This document shows positions 1-8,991 of a stretch of 64,000 nucleotides of DNA, piece after piece. A program made the position numbers and the translations under genes. The stretch comes from Hydrogenibacillus schlegelii (GTDB lineage: Bacteria > Bacillota > Bacilli > Thermicanales > DSM-22653): positions 186,001 through 250,000 of the forward strand of contig NZ_JXBB01000001.1 of assembly GCF_001653195.1 (NCBI RefSeq). Direction: 5' to 3'. Under the pieces are notes generated by a model. That model was not told the origin of the DNA and searched no databases. It worked only from the letters and a program-made list of their open reading frames with translations. Position 1 is the stretch's first letter, and every line of letters begins with the position of its first letter.

Positions 1-570
1 CGAGCCCTCTTCCATCTTCACGTCGGAGACACCGGTGTAAAGGAGAATCAGGCGCAGCGTTTCGAGAAAGATCCGCGCCTCTTCCGGCGAGCGCAGGTCC
101 GGCTCGGTGACGATCTCGATGAGCGGCACGCCGACGCGGTTGAAGTCGACGAGGGTATGGTGGCCGCCCTCGGCGTGGAACGACTTCCCGGCGTCCTCCT
201 CGAGGTGCAGGCGGGCAATGCCGACGCGCTTTTTACGCCCGCCCACCTCGATGTCCACCCACCCGTTTTTGGCCAAGGGCTGGTCGTACTGGGAAATCTG
301 ATACGCCTTGGGCAGGTCAGGGTAGAAGTAGTTTTTGCGGTCAAATTTGCACACTTCGGCGATCTCGCAGTTCAAGGCCAGCGCCGCTTTCATCGCGTAC
401 TCCACCGCCTGACGGTTGAGCACGGGCAAAACACCCGGATGGCCGAGGCAGACCGGGCAGACGTTGGTGTTGGGCGGGGCGCCGAAGGCCGTGGAACAGC
501 CGCAGAAGATCTTCGACTTCGTCGCCAGCTCGACGTGCACTTCCAGCCCGATGACCGTCTCGAAGTTCAT
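1..570 (-). CDS. gatB: Aspartyl/glutamyl-tRNA(Asn/Gln) amidotransferase subunit B (partial)
   Basis: The first 190 residues of GatB, the subunit of the GatCAB amidotransferase that binds misacylated Glu-tRNA(Gln)/Asp-tRNA(Asn) and phosphorylates the carboxylate before ammonia transfer. The translation begins [20 protein letters not shown] and carries the family cysteine cluster CGCS...CPVCLGHP near residues 24-45 (zinc site) and the segment EEDAGKS. The ATG at 570 has a GGGAAAGGG ribosome site 17 bases after the gatA stop, so gatC-gatA-gatB are one operon. The gene runs off the left edge; about 285 further residues are expected from the family length. Identification is secure. Confidence 0.97.
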   Translation of the reverse strand, partial: MNFETVIGLEVHVELATKSKIFCGCSTAFGAPPNTNVCPVCLGHPGVLPVLNRQAVEYAMKAALALNCEIAEVCKFDRKNYFYPDLPKAYQISQYDQPLAKNGWVDIEVGGRKKRVGIARLHLEEDAGKSFHAEGGHHTLVDFNRVGVPLIEIVTEPDLRSPEEARIFLETLRLILLYTGVSDVKMEEGS

Positions 571-587
571 CGTCCGTTCCCTTTCCC

Positions 588-2042
588 TCACAGCGCCGGG
601 CGCGCCTTGTGGTGGTCGGTGTGCACTTCAAAGGCGTACGCGGCGCGCAGCACGGTCAGTTCGTCGAAAGGCTTGCCGATGATCTGCAGCCCCACCGGCA
701 GGCCGTCGGAAAAGCCGCACGGGATGCTGATCGCCGGCAGGCCGGCCAGGTTGACCGGAATGGTGCAGATGTCGTTGAGGTACATCGTCAGCGGGTCGTC
801 CACCTTTTCGCCGAGCTTGAAGGCCGGCGTCGGCGCCGTCGGGCCGATCACCACGTCGTAGCGTTCGAAGAGCCGCTCGAAATCCCGCTTGATCAGCGTG
901 CGCACCTTCTGCGCCTTCAGGTAGTAGGCGTCGTAGTAGCCCGAACTGAGGGCGAAGGTGCCGAGCATGATGCGGCGCTTCACCTCCGGGCCGAAGCCCT
1001 GGCTGCGCGTCTGCTTGTACATGTCGAGGAGATTGTCGGCCTCGGCGCGCACGCCGTAGCGCACGCCGTCATAGCGGGCCAGGTTGGACGACGCCTCCGA
1101 CGGGGCGATCAGGTAGTAGCAGGCCACGGCGTAGTCGCTGTGCGGCAGGGAGACCTCCTCCCATTCGGCGCCCAGCGACGCGAACACCTCCAGCGCCTCC
1201 AGCACCCGCCGGCGAACGCCCTCGTCGATGCCGTCGCCGAGATACTCCTTCGGCACGGCGATCTTCAGCCCCTTCACGTCGCCGGTGAGGGCCGCCGTGT
1301 AGTCCGGCACCTCGACGTCGGCCGACGTGGAGTCGTAGGGGTCATGGCCGGCGATCGCCTGCAGCACGTAGGCGGCGTCGGCCACGGTGCGCGTGATGGG
1401 GCCGATCTGATCGAGGGACGAGGCGAAGGCCACGAGGCCAAAGCGGGACACGCGGCCGTACGTGGGTTTGAGGCCAACGACGCCGCAGTAGGCCGCCGGC
1501 TGGCGAATGGAGCCGCCGGTGTCGGAGCCGAGGGCGAAGACGACCTCCCCGGCCGCCACCGCCGCCGCCGATCCCCCGCTCGAACCCCCGGGAACGCGCT
1601 CGAGGTCCCACGGGTTGCGCGTGGGGAAGAAAGCGGAGTTTTCCGTCGACGATCCCATGGCAAACTCGTCCATGTTCGTCTTGCCGACCATCACCGCATC
1701 GGCGGCGTCGAGCTTGTCCATGACCGTGGCGTTGTAGATCGGCTCGTAGTGGGCCAGGATCTTCGACGCGCAGGTGGTGCGCACGCCCTTCGTGACGATG
1801 TTGTCCTTGATGCCCGCCGGAATGCCGAAAAGAAGCCCCCCGGCCTCTCCGGCGGCCAGGCGCCGGTCCAGCGCGTTGGCTTTCTTCAACGCCCCTTCCT
1901 CGTCCAAGGTGAGGAAGGCCTTGACCTGTTCGTCCACGGCGCGAATGCGCTGGAGCGACGCTTCCACCAGTTCGCGAACGGAAAAATCCTTTTTGCGCAG
2001 GCCGTCGTGGATCTCCTGAATCGGCCGGTCCAACAGCGACAC
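588..2042 (-). CDS. gatA: Aspartyl/glutamyl-tRNA(Asn/Gln) amidotransferase subunit A
   Basis: Amidase-signature glutaminase subunit of GatCAB; it releases ammonia from glutamine for tRNA-dependent Gln/Asn formation in the cytoplasm. The catalytic triad is visible with the numbering known for the family: Lys79 (GIKDN), cis-Ser154 (GGSSGGS) and Ser178 (GSDTGGS). I choose the GTG at 2042 (484 aa, family-typical) because AAAGGGGG lies 7 bases upstream; an in-frame ATG at 2066 has no such site and would add eight unconserved residues. It follows gatC by 63 bases and precedes gatB by 17. Confidence 0.97.
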   Translation of the reverse strand: MSLLDRPIQEIHDGLRKKDFSVRELVEASLQRIRAVDEQVKAFLTLDEEGALKKANALDRRLAAGEAGGLLFGIPAGIKDNIVTKGVRTTCASKILAHYEPIYNATVMDKLDAADAVMVGKTNMDEFAMGSSTENSAFFPTRNPWDLERVPGGSSGGSAAAVAAGEVVFALGSDTGGSIRQPAAYCGVVGLKPTYGRVSRFGLVAFASSLDQIGPITRTVADAAYVLQAIAGHDPYDSTSADVEVPDYTAALTGDVKGLKIAVPKEYLGDGIDEGVRRRVLEALEVFASLGAEWEEVSLPHSDYAVACYYLIAPSEASSNLARYDGVRYGVRAEADNLLDMYKQTRSQGFGPEVKRRIMLGTFALSSGYYDAYYLKAQKVRTLIKRDFERLFERYDVVIGPTAPTPAFKLGEKVDDPLTMYLNDICTIPVNLAGLPAISIPCGFSDGLPVGLQIIGKPFDELTVLRAAYAFEVHTDHHKARPAL

Positions 2043-2105
2043 GCCACATCCCCCTTTGCTGCCCATGCCTCGCCCGGCGGGCGCGTGGCCTTTCCTGCCG
2101 CCCGG

Positions 2106-2399
2106 CTAGCCTTCGATCGCCTTCGGCACGCGGAACAGGCCGTCTGCGTGGTCGGGCGCGTTTTTCAGCGCCTCTTCGCGCGGAATCGACGGCCGCACCT
2201 CGTCGTCGCGCATCACGTTGGCCAGCGGCAGGACGTGGCTCGTCGGCTCCACGCCGCTGGTGTCGAGTTCGTTCAGCTTATGGGCGAAGGCGAGAATCTG
2301 GTTGAGCTGCTCCGTGAGCCGCTCCGCCTCCTCCGGCGTCAGCGAAAGGCGCGCCAGGTCGGCGACGTGCTCCACCTGCTCGCGGGTAATCGCCACCAT
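2106..2399 (-). CDS. gatC: Aspartyl/glutamyl-tRNA(Asn/Gln) amidotransferase subunit C
   Basis: Small GatC subunit (97 aa) that wraps the GatA-GatB interface. The [18 protein letters not shown] start, the [19 protein letters not shown] helix and the C-terminal end of the type [10 protein letters not shown] are typical. The ATG at 2399 sits behind GAGGAGGG; a GTG directly after it could also serve. First gene of the gatCAB operon. A possible -10 (TATCAT on the minus strand, 2452-2457) lies in the short gap to thiO, without a clear -35. Confidence 0.95.
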   Translation of the reverse strand: MVAITREQVEHVADLARLSLTPEEAERLTEQLNQILAFAHKLNELDTSGVEPTSHVLPLANVMRDDEVRPSIPREEALKNAPDHADGLFRVPKAIEG

Positions 2400-2471
2400 C
2401 CACCATCCCTCCTCGCGGTTTCGCGATGTCCGCCGCCCGCACATGGCTCTTATGATACCATAGACTGAGCG

Positions 2472-3677
2472 CTAGCGGGATTGAACGTCCCGTTCCCGGC
2501 GTTCGGTCGGATCGCTTCCGCTTTTGAGAAATCGCTCGGGCAGAAAGGCCATGGCGACCGCCGGCGGCTTTTGGCCCACGATCCACTCGGCGATCGTTTC
2601 GCCGGTCACAGGCGCCAGCAGGATGCCGTTGCGGTGGTGGCCCGTCGCGACGAACAGCCCCTCGACGCCTGGAACCGGGCCGATCACCGGCAAACCGTCG
2701 GGCGTCCGGGTGCGGATGCCGGACCAAGCAGATCGGAAGGGAAAACGCCCGATCTCCGGAACCGCCCGCATGGCCCGCTCGAGAATTCGCATGAGGGATT
2801 CGGCAGGGACGTAGGCCGCGGCGGCTCCCCCTTCCTCGGTGGCGCCGACGATCAGCCGGCCGTCGGCCTTGGGCGTCAGATACCATCCCGTGCCGAAAAG
2901 GGTTTCGCGGAGGAACGGCCGATCGGCCAGCAGGGCACAGGCGACCCCGCGGACGGGTTCCAGCGGGAAGGTAAAGCCGAGCGGCTCAAGGAGCGCCGGC
3001 ACCGAAAGGCCGCCGGCGAGGACGACGCGATCGGCGGTGAGGACGCCCTTCGGGGTGCGAACGCCGTAAATCCGCGCGCCCTCTTTTAGGAGCGAGATCA
3101 CAGGGGTCCCTTCCATCACAAGCGCCCCGTGCCAAACGGCCGACAGGCGCAAGGCCCTTAACGCCAGAACGGCGTCGACCTGGTGATCTTCCGGCGCGTA
3201 GAGCGCGCCGTAGACCTCCGGGCCGAGCCCTGGCACGGCCGCACGAAGGCGCTCGGCGTCCAGCCAAGTGACGCTCTGCCCTTTTTGCGTTTGCCATTCG
3301 AGCCGCTTTTGCAGCATTTCCGCCTCGTGCGGCGTCCCGGCAATTCGGTACATGCCCGTCTTCCGGTAGCCGATCGCCACGCCGGTCTCTTCCGGAAGGA
3401 CGTGTGCCCATTTTTGCCACAGCCTCCGGCTGGCCACCTGCAGGTCGAAAAAGGGGCCGTCTTCCTCCGTTTCCACCTGCGCCGCCAGCATTCCTGCGGC
3501 CGCTTGTGAGGCGCCGGATCCCACGCCGGCCTGCTCGGCCACGATCACCCGAACCCCTCGGACCGCCAGTTGTCGCGCGATGGCGAGGCCGATCATTCCC
3601 CCGCCGACGACCAGAACGTCCGCCGCGTCGGGGACCGACCCGCCGGTCTGCGTCTGTCCGTGGTGCCCCTCCGTCAT
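2472..3677 (-). CDS. thiO: Glycine oxidase ThiO (FAD-dependent)
   Basis: A DAO-family flavoenzyme of 401 aa that oxidises glycine to iminoglycine for the thiazole half of thiamine. The dinucleotide-binding motif GGGMIG is at residues 25-30; the C-terminal region has GIRTRTPDGLPVIGPVPG and GHHRNGILLAPVTG, both diagnostic for ThiO among D-amino-acid oxidases. The ATG at 3677 follows AAAGGAG by about ten bases; upstream codons in the same frame are not family-like. No other thi gene is in the window, so a role in general glycine or sarcosine oxidation cannot be excluded. No TPP riboswitch (CTGAGA core) is visible upstream. Confidence 0.88.
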   Translation of the reverse strand: MTEGHHGQTQTGGSVPDAADVLVVGGGMIGLAIARQLAVRGVRVIVAEQAGVGSGASQAAAGMLAAQVETEEDGPFFDLQVASRRLWQKWAHVLPEETGVAIGYRKTGMYRIAGTPHEAEMLQKRLEWQTQKGQSVTWLDAERLRAAVPGLGPEVYGALYAPEDHQVDAVLALRALRLSAVWHGALVMEGTPVISLLKEGARIYGVRTPKGVLTADRVVLAGGLSVPALLEPLGFTFPLEPVRGVACALLADRPFLRETLFGTGWYLTPKADGRLIVGATEEGGAAAAYVPAESLMRILERAMRAVPEIGRFPFRSAWSGIRTRTPDGLPVIGPVPGVEGLFVATGHHRNGILLAPVTGETIAEWIVGQKPPAVAMAFLPERFLKSGSDPTERRERDVQSR

Positions 3678-3743
3678 CGGGCTCTTGTCTCCTTTCTCAC
3701 GGTTCATCGGGTTTGTCCACGTTGACGCCTCTATCCTATCACA

Positions 3744-3763
3744 ATAAGGAAGACCTCCCTTAT
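3744..3763. promoter_or_regulatory. Imperfect 20-bp palindrome upstream of thiO (possible operator)
   Basis: ATAAGGAAGACCTCCCTTAT reads as an inverted repeat with 8 of 10 positions paired, centred about 75 bp upstream of the thiO start. A weak -10-like TAGGAT lies just downstream on the minus strand. It is AT-rich relative to its surroundings and lies outside coding sequence, which is what an operator would look like; no regulator is identified. Confidence 0.35.
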
Positions 3764-3789
3764 CTTTGGAATCTCTTGAAATTACCGCT

Positions 3790-4220
3790 TCCCGGCGGAT
3801 TTTGAACCGAAGGCGCGCCTTCTGGCTCAGCTCGGCCGGCGGCTTCCCGCCGACGCCCTGAACCGCCGGGACGCCGCCGCCGAGACGATGGCCGCCTTCC
3901 GCGCCCAATCCGACTTCCTCCTCGCCGTCGCCGCCCATCTGGAGGCCGCCGACCTCTGGCTTCGACGCCGCCCACCGCACCACGTCGTCGGGCTGATGAC
4001 GACCCGACGAAGCATCCGCCTGGAAAACGACGCCGTGTACCGGCGCCGCGTGTCTCGGCAGACCTGGCCTTCGGTCGCATCGTCCCGGTGGAGACGCCCC
4101 TTTCCGACTTCCCGGCCCGGCCGACCATCGAGCGACGGCGCCCCTTTTGGCCTCGCGAGACGGAGCCCTCGTCCCGCGGCCTCCGAACGGCTGCAACATC
4201 TTTCGTCTAGCGTTACTCTT
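3790..4220. other. Gene-free stretch between thiO and aor
   Basis: About 430 bases without a convincing gene. One plus-strand frame reads like protein for roughly 90 codons (about 3810-4090: alanine/arginine-rich, with LLAQLGRRLPADAL and FLLAVAAHLEAADLW) but lacks a ribosome site, and its end dissolves into arginine/proline/serine-rich nonsense near 4100-4235. This could be a decayed gene remnant or chance high-GC reading frame. No terminator or promoter is evident inside it. Confidence 0.4.
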
Positions 4221-4230
4221 GCTTCAAGCG

Positions 4231-4236
4231 TATAAT
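4231..4236 (+). promoter_or_regulatory. -10 box of the aor promoter
   Basis: A perfect TATAAT in an AT-rich pocket 42 bases upstream of the aor start codon. The -35 is poor (AGCGTT region at 17-bp spacing), so strong expression may need an activator. Predicted start of transcription is near 4243, giving a leader of about 35 bases. Confidence 0.5.
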
Positions 4237-4277
4237 AAATCCAGCAAGAAAAATGTTTCATTTTGGGAGGAAGAACG

Positions 4278-6089
4278 ATGCCCCTCGGCGGATTCACCCA
4301 TCGGGAGCTCGTCGTCGACCTCACCGCCGGCCGCGTCGACGTCCGGCCCCTCGACGAAGACCTGGCCCGCACGTACATCGGCGGCCGGGGCCTCGGCGTC
4401 AAATACGTCTTTGACAACGGCCCGCAGGTGGAACCGTTTTCCCCGGACAACCTCCTCTGCATCATGACCGGGCCCGTCACCGGCTCCCTTCACCCGATGA
4501 GCGGCCGGCTCGCTGTCGTGACCAAATCGCCGCTCACCGGCACGGTCACCGACTCCCACATGGGCGGCTGGACCGCGGCGCGGCTCAAGTGGGCCGGCTT
4601 TGACAACATCCTCATCAAAGGCCAAAGCCCTCATCCCGTCTACCTCTACATCGAAGCCGGTCGGGCGGAGCTTCGGGACGCTTCCGACCTCTGGGGCCTT
4701 GGCGTCCGGGAGACGATCCGGCGGCTCAAGGATCGCCACGGGGCGGACGACCTGAGCGTCATGGCGATCGGCCCCGCTGGGGAAAACCTCGTCCGCTATG
4801 CCGGCTGGATCAACGAACACGACCGGGCCGCCGGCCGCGGCGGCACCGGCGCCGTCGCCGGCTACAAGCGCCTGAAGGCGATCGTCATCAAGGCGTCGGA
4901 AAAGGGGAACCTCCCCCGCCCGGCCGATCCCGAAGCGAGCCGCCGGACCGCCCAGCGGGCGATGAAGGCGATCGTCCAAAGCCCCGTCACCGCCCCCCGG
5001 AAAGGCGGCCTGTCCGTCTACGGGACGAACGTCCTCACGAACATCATCAACGAAGTCGGCGCTCTGCCGACCATGAATTCCCGTTACACCCACTTCGACG
5101 GCGCTGAAGGCCACAGCGGCGAGCGGGTCAATGCGACGATCCTCGTCGCCGACAACACGTGCCACGCCTGTCCGGTCGCCTGCAAGAAAGAAGTCGAAGT
5201 CAAATCCGGCAAGTACAGGACCCGCACGGAAAGCTTCGAATACGAATCCGGATGGGCCCTCGGCGCCAACTGCGGCCTGAGCGACGCCGAGGCGATCGCC
5301 TATATGATCGACCGCTGCAACGACTACGGCATCGACACGATCGAAGTCGGGCACGCGCTTTCGACGGCGATGGAAGCGTACGAACGAGGCCTCATCGACG
5401 AAGAGGTCCGCTGGGGCGATGCCGACAAGATGATCGCCCTCATCGACGACATCGCCTTCCGCCGGGGCCTCGGCGACCGGCTCGCCGAAGGACCGGCCCG
5501 CTTCGCCCGGGAAATCGGGGCGCCGGAGATCTCCATGTCCGTCAAGGGCCAGTCGATTCCCGCCTACGATCCCCGCGGGATCCAGGGCATCGGCCTTGGT
5601 TATGCGACGAGCAACCGGGGCGCCTGCCACCTGCGGGGTTACAGCGTCGCGGCGGAGATCATGGGCATCCCCGAGCCGGTCGATCGCCTCGCCGTGGCGG
5701 GGAAGGGCGCCCTCCTCAAGATGTTCCAGGACCTCCACGCCTTCTCCGACTCGATGGACATCTGCAAGTTCTCGGCTTTTGCCGAGAGCGCCGAGCACTA
5801 TGCCGAACAGTATTCGGCGATGACCGGGATTCCGATGACCGTGGACGAACTGCTCAAGGCCGGCGAACGGATCTACAACCTTGAGCGCTACTACAACAAC
5901 CTCGCCGGCTTCAACCGCCGGGAAGACGACCTGCTGCCGGAACGCTTCCTCAAAGAGCCGGGCACCGGTCACTCGAGCGGCGCGGTGAGCCACCTGAGCG
6001 AAATGCTCGACGAATACTACCGCGTCCGGGGCTGGAAAGACGGCGTCGTTCCGGAAGAAAAGCTCCGGGAGCTCGGCATCATCGCCTGA
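4278..6089 (+). CDS. aor: Tungsten-dependent aldehyde:ferredoxin oxidoreductase
   Basis: AOR-family enzyme of 603 aa that oxidises aldehydes to acids, or reduces acids, with ferredoxin, using a tungsto-bispterin cofactor and one 4Fe-4S cluster. The cluster ligands are C295-x2-C298-x3-C302 (TCHACPVAC) and C496 (SMDICKF), matching the spacing of the Pyrococcus furiosus enzyme. The N-terminal GGRGLG pterin-binding segment and the NEHDRAAGRGGTGAV segment are also present. The ATG at 4278 follows GGGAGG by seven bases. It converges on a tungstate importer and a MoaD-like gene, which strongly supports tungsten rather than molybdenum. Substrate cannot be read from sequence. Confidence 0.93.
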   Translation: MPLGGFTHRELVVDLTAGRVDVRPLDEDLARTYIGGRGLGVKYVFDNGPQVEPFSPDNLLCIMTGPVTGSLHPMSGRLAVVTKSPLTGTVTDSHMGGWTAARLKWAGFDNILIKGQSPHPVYLYIEAGRAELRDASDLWGLGVRETIRRLKDRHGADDLSVMAIGPAGENLVRYAGWINEHDRAAGRGGTGAVAGYKRLKAIVIKASEKGNLPRPADPEASRRTAQRAMKAIVQSPVTAPRKGGLSVYGTNVLTNIINEVGALPTMNSRYTHFDGAEGHSGERVNATILVADNTCHACPVACKKEVEVKSGKYRTRTESFEYESGWALGANCGLSDAEAIAYMIDRCNDYGIDTIEVGHALSTAMEAYERGLIDEEVRWGDADKMIALIDDIAFRRGLGDRLAEGPARFAREIGAPEISMSVKGQSIPAYDPRGIQGIGLGYATSNRGACHLRGYSVAAEIMGIPEPVDRLAVAGKGALLKMFQDLHAFSDSMDICKFSAFAESAEHYAEQYSAMTGIPMTVDELLKAGERIYNLERYYNNLAGFNRREDDLLPERFLKEPGTGHSSGAVSHLSEMLDEYYRVRGWKDGVVPEEKLRELGIIA

Positions 6090-6097
6090 GGCCGCGA

Positions 6098-6133
6098 AAA
6101 GGCCGCCGGAATGATCGATTCCGGCGGCCTTTT
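6098..6133. terminator. Bidirectional terminator between aor and moaD
   Basis: A perfect 15-bp inverted repeat, AAAGGCCGCCGGAAT (6098-6112) and its complement (6118-6132), with a 5-base loop. T-runs on the 3' side of both strands let it end aor transcripts and the opposing tup-moaD transcripts. Confidence 0.9.
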
Positions 6134-6194
6134 GTGCCGAGCGGAAAGACCGGGGATCGCACCGTGACGGATCCCGACGTGCCCCTCTCCCCCG

Positions 6195-6467
6195 CTATCC
6201 CCCCGCGACCGGCGGAAAGACGGCGATGGCATCCCCTTCCCCCACCGGAGTCTCCAGCCCGCCGGTGAAATGGATGTTACGTCCGTTGACGAACACCTGC
6301 ACGAGGGGTTTTAAGCTTCCGTCCGGCAGAAAAAGCTCCGCCTGAAGCGCCGGGTGCCGCTCGACGAGCGCCTGAAGGACGTCCCGCACCCGCTCCCCGG
6401 CCGGTGCGACGTCCACCTCGGCGACGTCGCTTACGTCTCGGAGCGTGGCAAAAAGTCTGACCTTCAT
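6195..6467 (-). CDS. moaD: MoaD-like sulfur carrier for the tungstopterin cofactor
   Basis: A 90-aa ubiquitin-fold protein beginning MKVRLFATLRDVS and ending in the diagnostic Gly-Gly (FPPVAGG), the site that is adenylated and thiocarboxylated before sulfur transfer to precursor Z. Its start overlaps the tupC stop by four bases (ATGA), so it is the last gene of the tup operon. Context suggests it is an AOR-dedicated MoaD, as seen beside AOR genes in other anaerobes. No moaE, moeB or other cofactor genes are in the window. Confidence 0.88.
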   Translation of the reverse strand: MKVRLFATLRDVSDVAEVDVAPAGERVRDVLQALVERHPALQAELFLPDGSLKPLVQVFVNGRNIHFTGGLETPVGEGDAIAVFPPVAGG

Positions 6468-7273
6468 CGGCCCCCTTCATCTCCTTCATCGATGACTCCG
6501 GCGGCCGCATCCGTCGCCGGTCCCGGCCCGCCCGCTTTTGCGATCGACCCGAAGCCGTCGGGAAAGAGCGCCTGCACCCGGGACGAGCGCGCCCAGAGGG
6601 CGGCCGTCGGCCCCCGATCGACCGCCCGGCCGCCGGCGAGGACGAGCACCTGATCCGTGAGCGCCAGAAGATCCCGGTAGTCGTGGCTGATGAGGACGAG
6701 GGTCGTCCCTTCCCGCTCGACGATCGACCGGAGGAGCGTCTGAAGCGGCTTTCGCGACGACGCGTCCACCGCGGCAAACGGTTCGTCCAGAAGCAGGAGC
6801 TCCGGTTCGACGGCGAGGGCCCGGGCGAGGTTGAGCCGGGCCCGCTCGCCGCCAGAGAGGCTTCCCGCCCGCCGGCCGGCGAGGGCGAGAAGCCCGAATG
6901 CCTCCAGCCACCGCTCCGCCCGCCGCCGCGCTTCCCGGCGCGGCACCCCCCGAAGGCGAAGGGGGAGGGCGACATTTCGAAGCACCGAACCGCTTAAAAG
7001 GCGGCCGTCCTGGAAGACGACCGAAAGCCGGCGGCGGACGGCGACGGGGATCCGCCCGCCGGCCGGCAGGCCGAAGACGGCGAGTCGCCCCGCGGTCGGC
7101 GGGACGAGGAGCGCAAGAAGGTGAAGAAGCGTCGTCTTCCCCGCGCCGTTCGGCCCGACGATCCCCCACCGCTCGCCGGCGCGGACGACGAGATCGATGC
7201 CGTCGAGAATCGACCGGCCCCGGACCGCCCGGCCCACCCCTTCCGCGACGACCACCGGGGAATCCGCCTTCAT
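6464..7273 (-). CDS. tupC: Tungstate ABC transporter, ATP-binding protein
   Basis: ABC ATPase of 269 aa. Walker A GPNGAGKTT is at residues 40-48; the signature LSGGERARLNLARAL is followed by the Walker B LLLLDEP and the switch histidine in VLISHDYRD. The start overlaps tupB by four bases and the stop overlaps moaD by four bases, so translation is coupled. Assigned to tungstate because the binding protein and permease are of the Tup type and the locus faces aor. The C-terminal ~40 residues are low-complexity. Confidence 0.85.
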   Translation of the reverse strand: MKADSPVVVAEGVGRAVRGRSILDGIDLVVRAGERWGIVGPNGAGKTTLLHLLALLVPPTAGRLAVFGLPAGGRIPVAVRRRLSVVFQDGRLLSGSVLRNVALPLRLRGVPRREARRRAERWLEAFGLLALAGRRAGSLSGGERARLNLARALAVEPELLLLDEPFAAVDASSRKPLQTLLRSIVEREGTTLVLISHDYRDLLALTDQVLVLAGGRAVDRGPTAALWARSSRVQALFPDGFGSIAKAGGPGPATDAAAGVIDEGDEGGR

Positions 7274-7992
7274 CCCATCCCGCCTCCCCCTTCGCCCTCT
7301 CCGCCGCCGGCCCGCTGGACGGCGGTGAGTAAAAGGGTGATCGCGAGCGAGACCCCGAGGAGGACGAAGCTCAGCGCGAGCGCCCGGTCGAACTGTCCTT
7401 TGGAGACCTCGAGCACGATCGCCGTCGTCATCGTCCGCGTCTCGCCCTTAATGTTGCCGCCGACCATCATCGCCGCCCCCACCTCGGAAAACACCCGCCC
7501 AAAACCCGCCATCACCGCGGTCAAAAGCGACAGCCGGATCTCCCGGAGCGTCAGCCACAACATCTGCAGCGGCGTTGCGCCCAGCGAAAGAAGAAGCGGT
7601 AACAACTTTGCCCGCCGGCTTTCGATCGCCGTCGCCACCAGGGCGACGACGATCGGGAGCGTCAGGATCACTTCCGCGACGACCATCGCCCGGGGGGTAT
7701 AAATCCACCGCAGTTCCCCCAGAGGCCCGCTCCGCCAGAAAAGAAGCGCCACCCAAAGCCCCACCACCGTCGGCGGAAGCCCCATGCCGACGTGGGCGAG
7801 AAAAAGGAGCGGCCTTCGCCCCGGAAAGCGGCCGAAGCCGAGAAAAAGCCCTGCCGGAAGCCCCAAAAGGAGCGTCAGGCCCATCGTCCAGCCGGCCAGG
7901 CGGAGCGACAGCGCCACGATCTCCCACAGCTCCGCGTCGCCCGACCGGACGAGTCCCCACGCCTCTCGAAGCGCGATCCCGATCAGATCCAT
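7270..7992 (-). CDS. tupB: Tungstate ABC transporter, permease
   Basis: An integral membrane protein of 240 aa with about five to six hydrophobic segments and the permease EAA-type loop (LGATPLQMLWLTLREIR) that docks on the ATPase. The segment GRVFSEVGAAMMVGGNIKGETRTMTTAI is characteristic of TupB/ModB-like permeases. It lies 27 bases after tupA and overlaps tupC. The C-terminal tail is glycine-rich and short. Confidence 0.86.
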   Translation of the reverse strand: MDLIGIALREAWGLVRSGDAELWEIVALSLRLAGWTMGLTLLLGLPAGLFLGFGRFPGRRPLLFLAHVGMGLPPTVVGLWVALLFWRSGPLGELRWIYTPRAMVVAEVILTLPIVVALVATAIESRRAKLLPLLLSLGATPLQMLWLTLREIRLSLLTAVMAGFGRVFSEVGAAMMVGGNIKGETRTMTTAIVLEVSKGQFDRALALSFVLLGVSLAITLLLTAVQRAGGGEGEGGGGMG

Positions 7993-8019
7993 GCCGTCTC
8001 GGCCGACCCGACCCGCACG

Positions 8020-8952
8020 TCAGTCAGCATCCGGGAAAAAGAGCGGCTCCCCGAAGCGGTCCTTGCCGAAGTCGCCGATCAGCGCCTGCGTCTCCGGAGC
8101 GATCAAAAACTGCACGAATGCCGCCGCGCCTTTCGCGTTCACCTGCGGGAAGCGCTCGGGGTTCACCTGCATCACGTGATAAACGTTGAGGAGTTCCGGA
8201 TCCTTCTCCCGGACGACGGCAAGATGGAGTTTATCCCGGTAGGCGAGGTAGGTGCCGCGGTCGGTGAGCGTGTACGCTCCCTTTTCGCTCGCGATGAGGA
8301 GCGTCTGGCCCATCCCCGTCCCACTCTCGATGTACCAGTCGGCACCGTGGGGGTCGATTCCGGCCCCTTTCCAGAGGGCAAGCTCCTTTTTGTGCGTTCC
8401 CGAATCGTCGCCCCGGGAGACGAACGGCGTCTTTCCGCCGGCGATCGCCCGAAACGCCGCCGCCAGATCGTCCGCCCGGCCGACGCCGGCGGGATCGTCC
8501 GGGGGCCCGACGAGGATGAAGTCGTTGTACATCACCCGGTGGTAGTTCGTCACAACGCCGGCTTCAACGAGGGGCTTTTCCGCCTCCGGCGCGTGGGTGA
8601 GGAGCACGTCCGCTTCGCCCTGCTCGCCCATCTTGAGCGCCTGCCCGGTGCCGACGGCGACCGTCTTGACGCGGTAGGGCGCACTTTGTTCAAAGCGGGG
8701 GATGAGAACGTCCAGGAGCCCCGAATCCTGGGTGCTCGTCGTCGTCGCCAGGATGACGTCGGTGACGCCCGCCGCCAGCGCGTCCGGTTTCGCCTCCTCC
8801 GGCGCTCCGGTCGTCCCGGCGGTCGCGTCGGCGCCCTGATCCGGCCTGGCTCCGCAACCGGAAAGCCCCATAAAAAGCGCCAGTAACGCCACCCCCGCCG
8901 TATGGCGGAACGCCCGGCCGCGCCGCCGGAATAAGCGCTGCGCGAGGAACAT
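8020..8952 (-). CDS. tupA: Tungstate-binding lipoprotein
   Basis: Extracytoplasmic solute-binding lipoprotein of 310 aa. A signal peptide ends in the lipobox LSGC with Cys33. The mature part carries the TupA sequence pattern: TTTSTQDSGLLD, VGTGQAL, ADVLLTHAP, FVSRGDDSGTH and GTGMGQTL, which together bind tungstate with very high affinity in characterised members. A linker of about 30 residues rich in Ala/Gly/Glu follows the cysteine. The ATG at 8952 follows GGGGGGAG. First gene of tupA-tupB-tupC-moaD; its promoter is shared back to back with the next gene. Confidence 0.92.
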   Translation of the reverse strand: MFLAQRLFRRRGRAFRHTAGVALLALFMGLSGCGARPDQGADATAGTTGAPEEAKPDALAAGVTDVILATTTSTQDSGLLDVLIPRFEQSAPYRVKTVAVGTGQALKMGEQGEADVLLTHAPEAEKPLVEAGVVTNYHRVMYNDFILVGPPDDPAGVGRADDLAAAFRAIAGGKTPFVSRGDDSGTHKKELALWKGAGIDPHGADWYIESGTGMGQTLLIASEKGAYTLTDRGTYLAYRDKLHLAVVREKDPELLNVYHVMQVNPERFPQVNAKGAAAFVQFLIAPETQALIGDFGKDRFGEPLFFPDAD

Positions 8953-8991
8953 GCCCGACTCCCCCCGTCTTCTCGTGATAGGCTTTATTCT

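Noticed and set aside
609-2468. Long plus-strand frame opposite gatA/gatC (619 codons)
   Set aside because: It is the antisense of gatA; in high-GC DNA such frames stay open. Composition is Arg/Gly/His-rich and no ribosome site is present.
3678-3790. Possible TPP riboswitch upstream of thiO
   Set aside because: The conserved CTGAGA and the downstream thi-box segment are absent on the minus strand.
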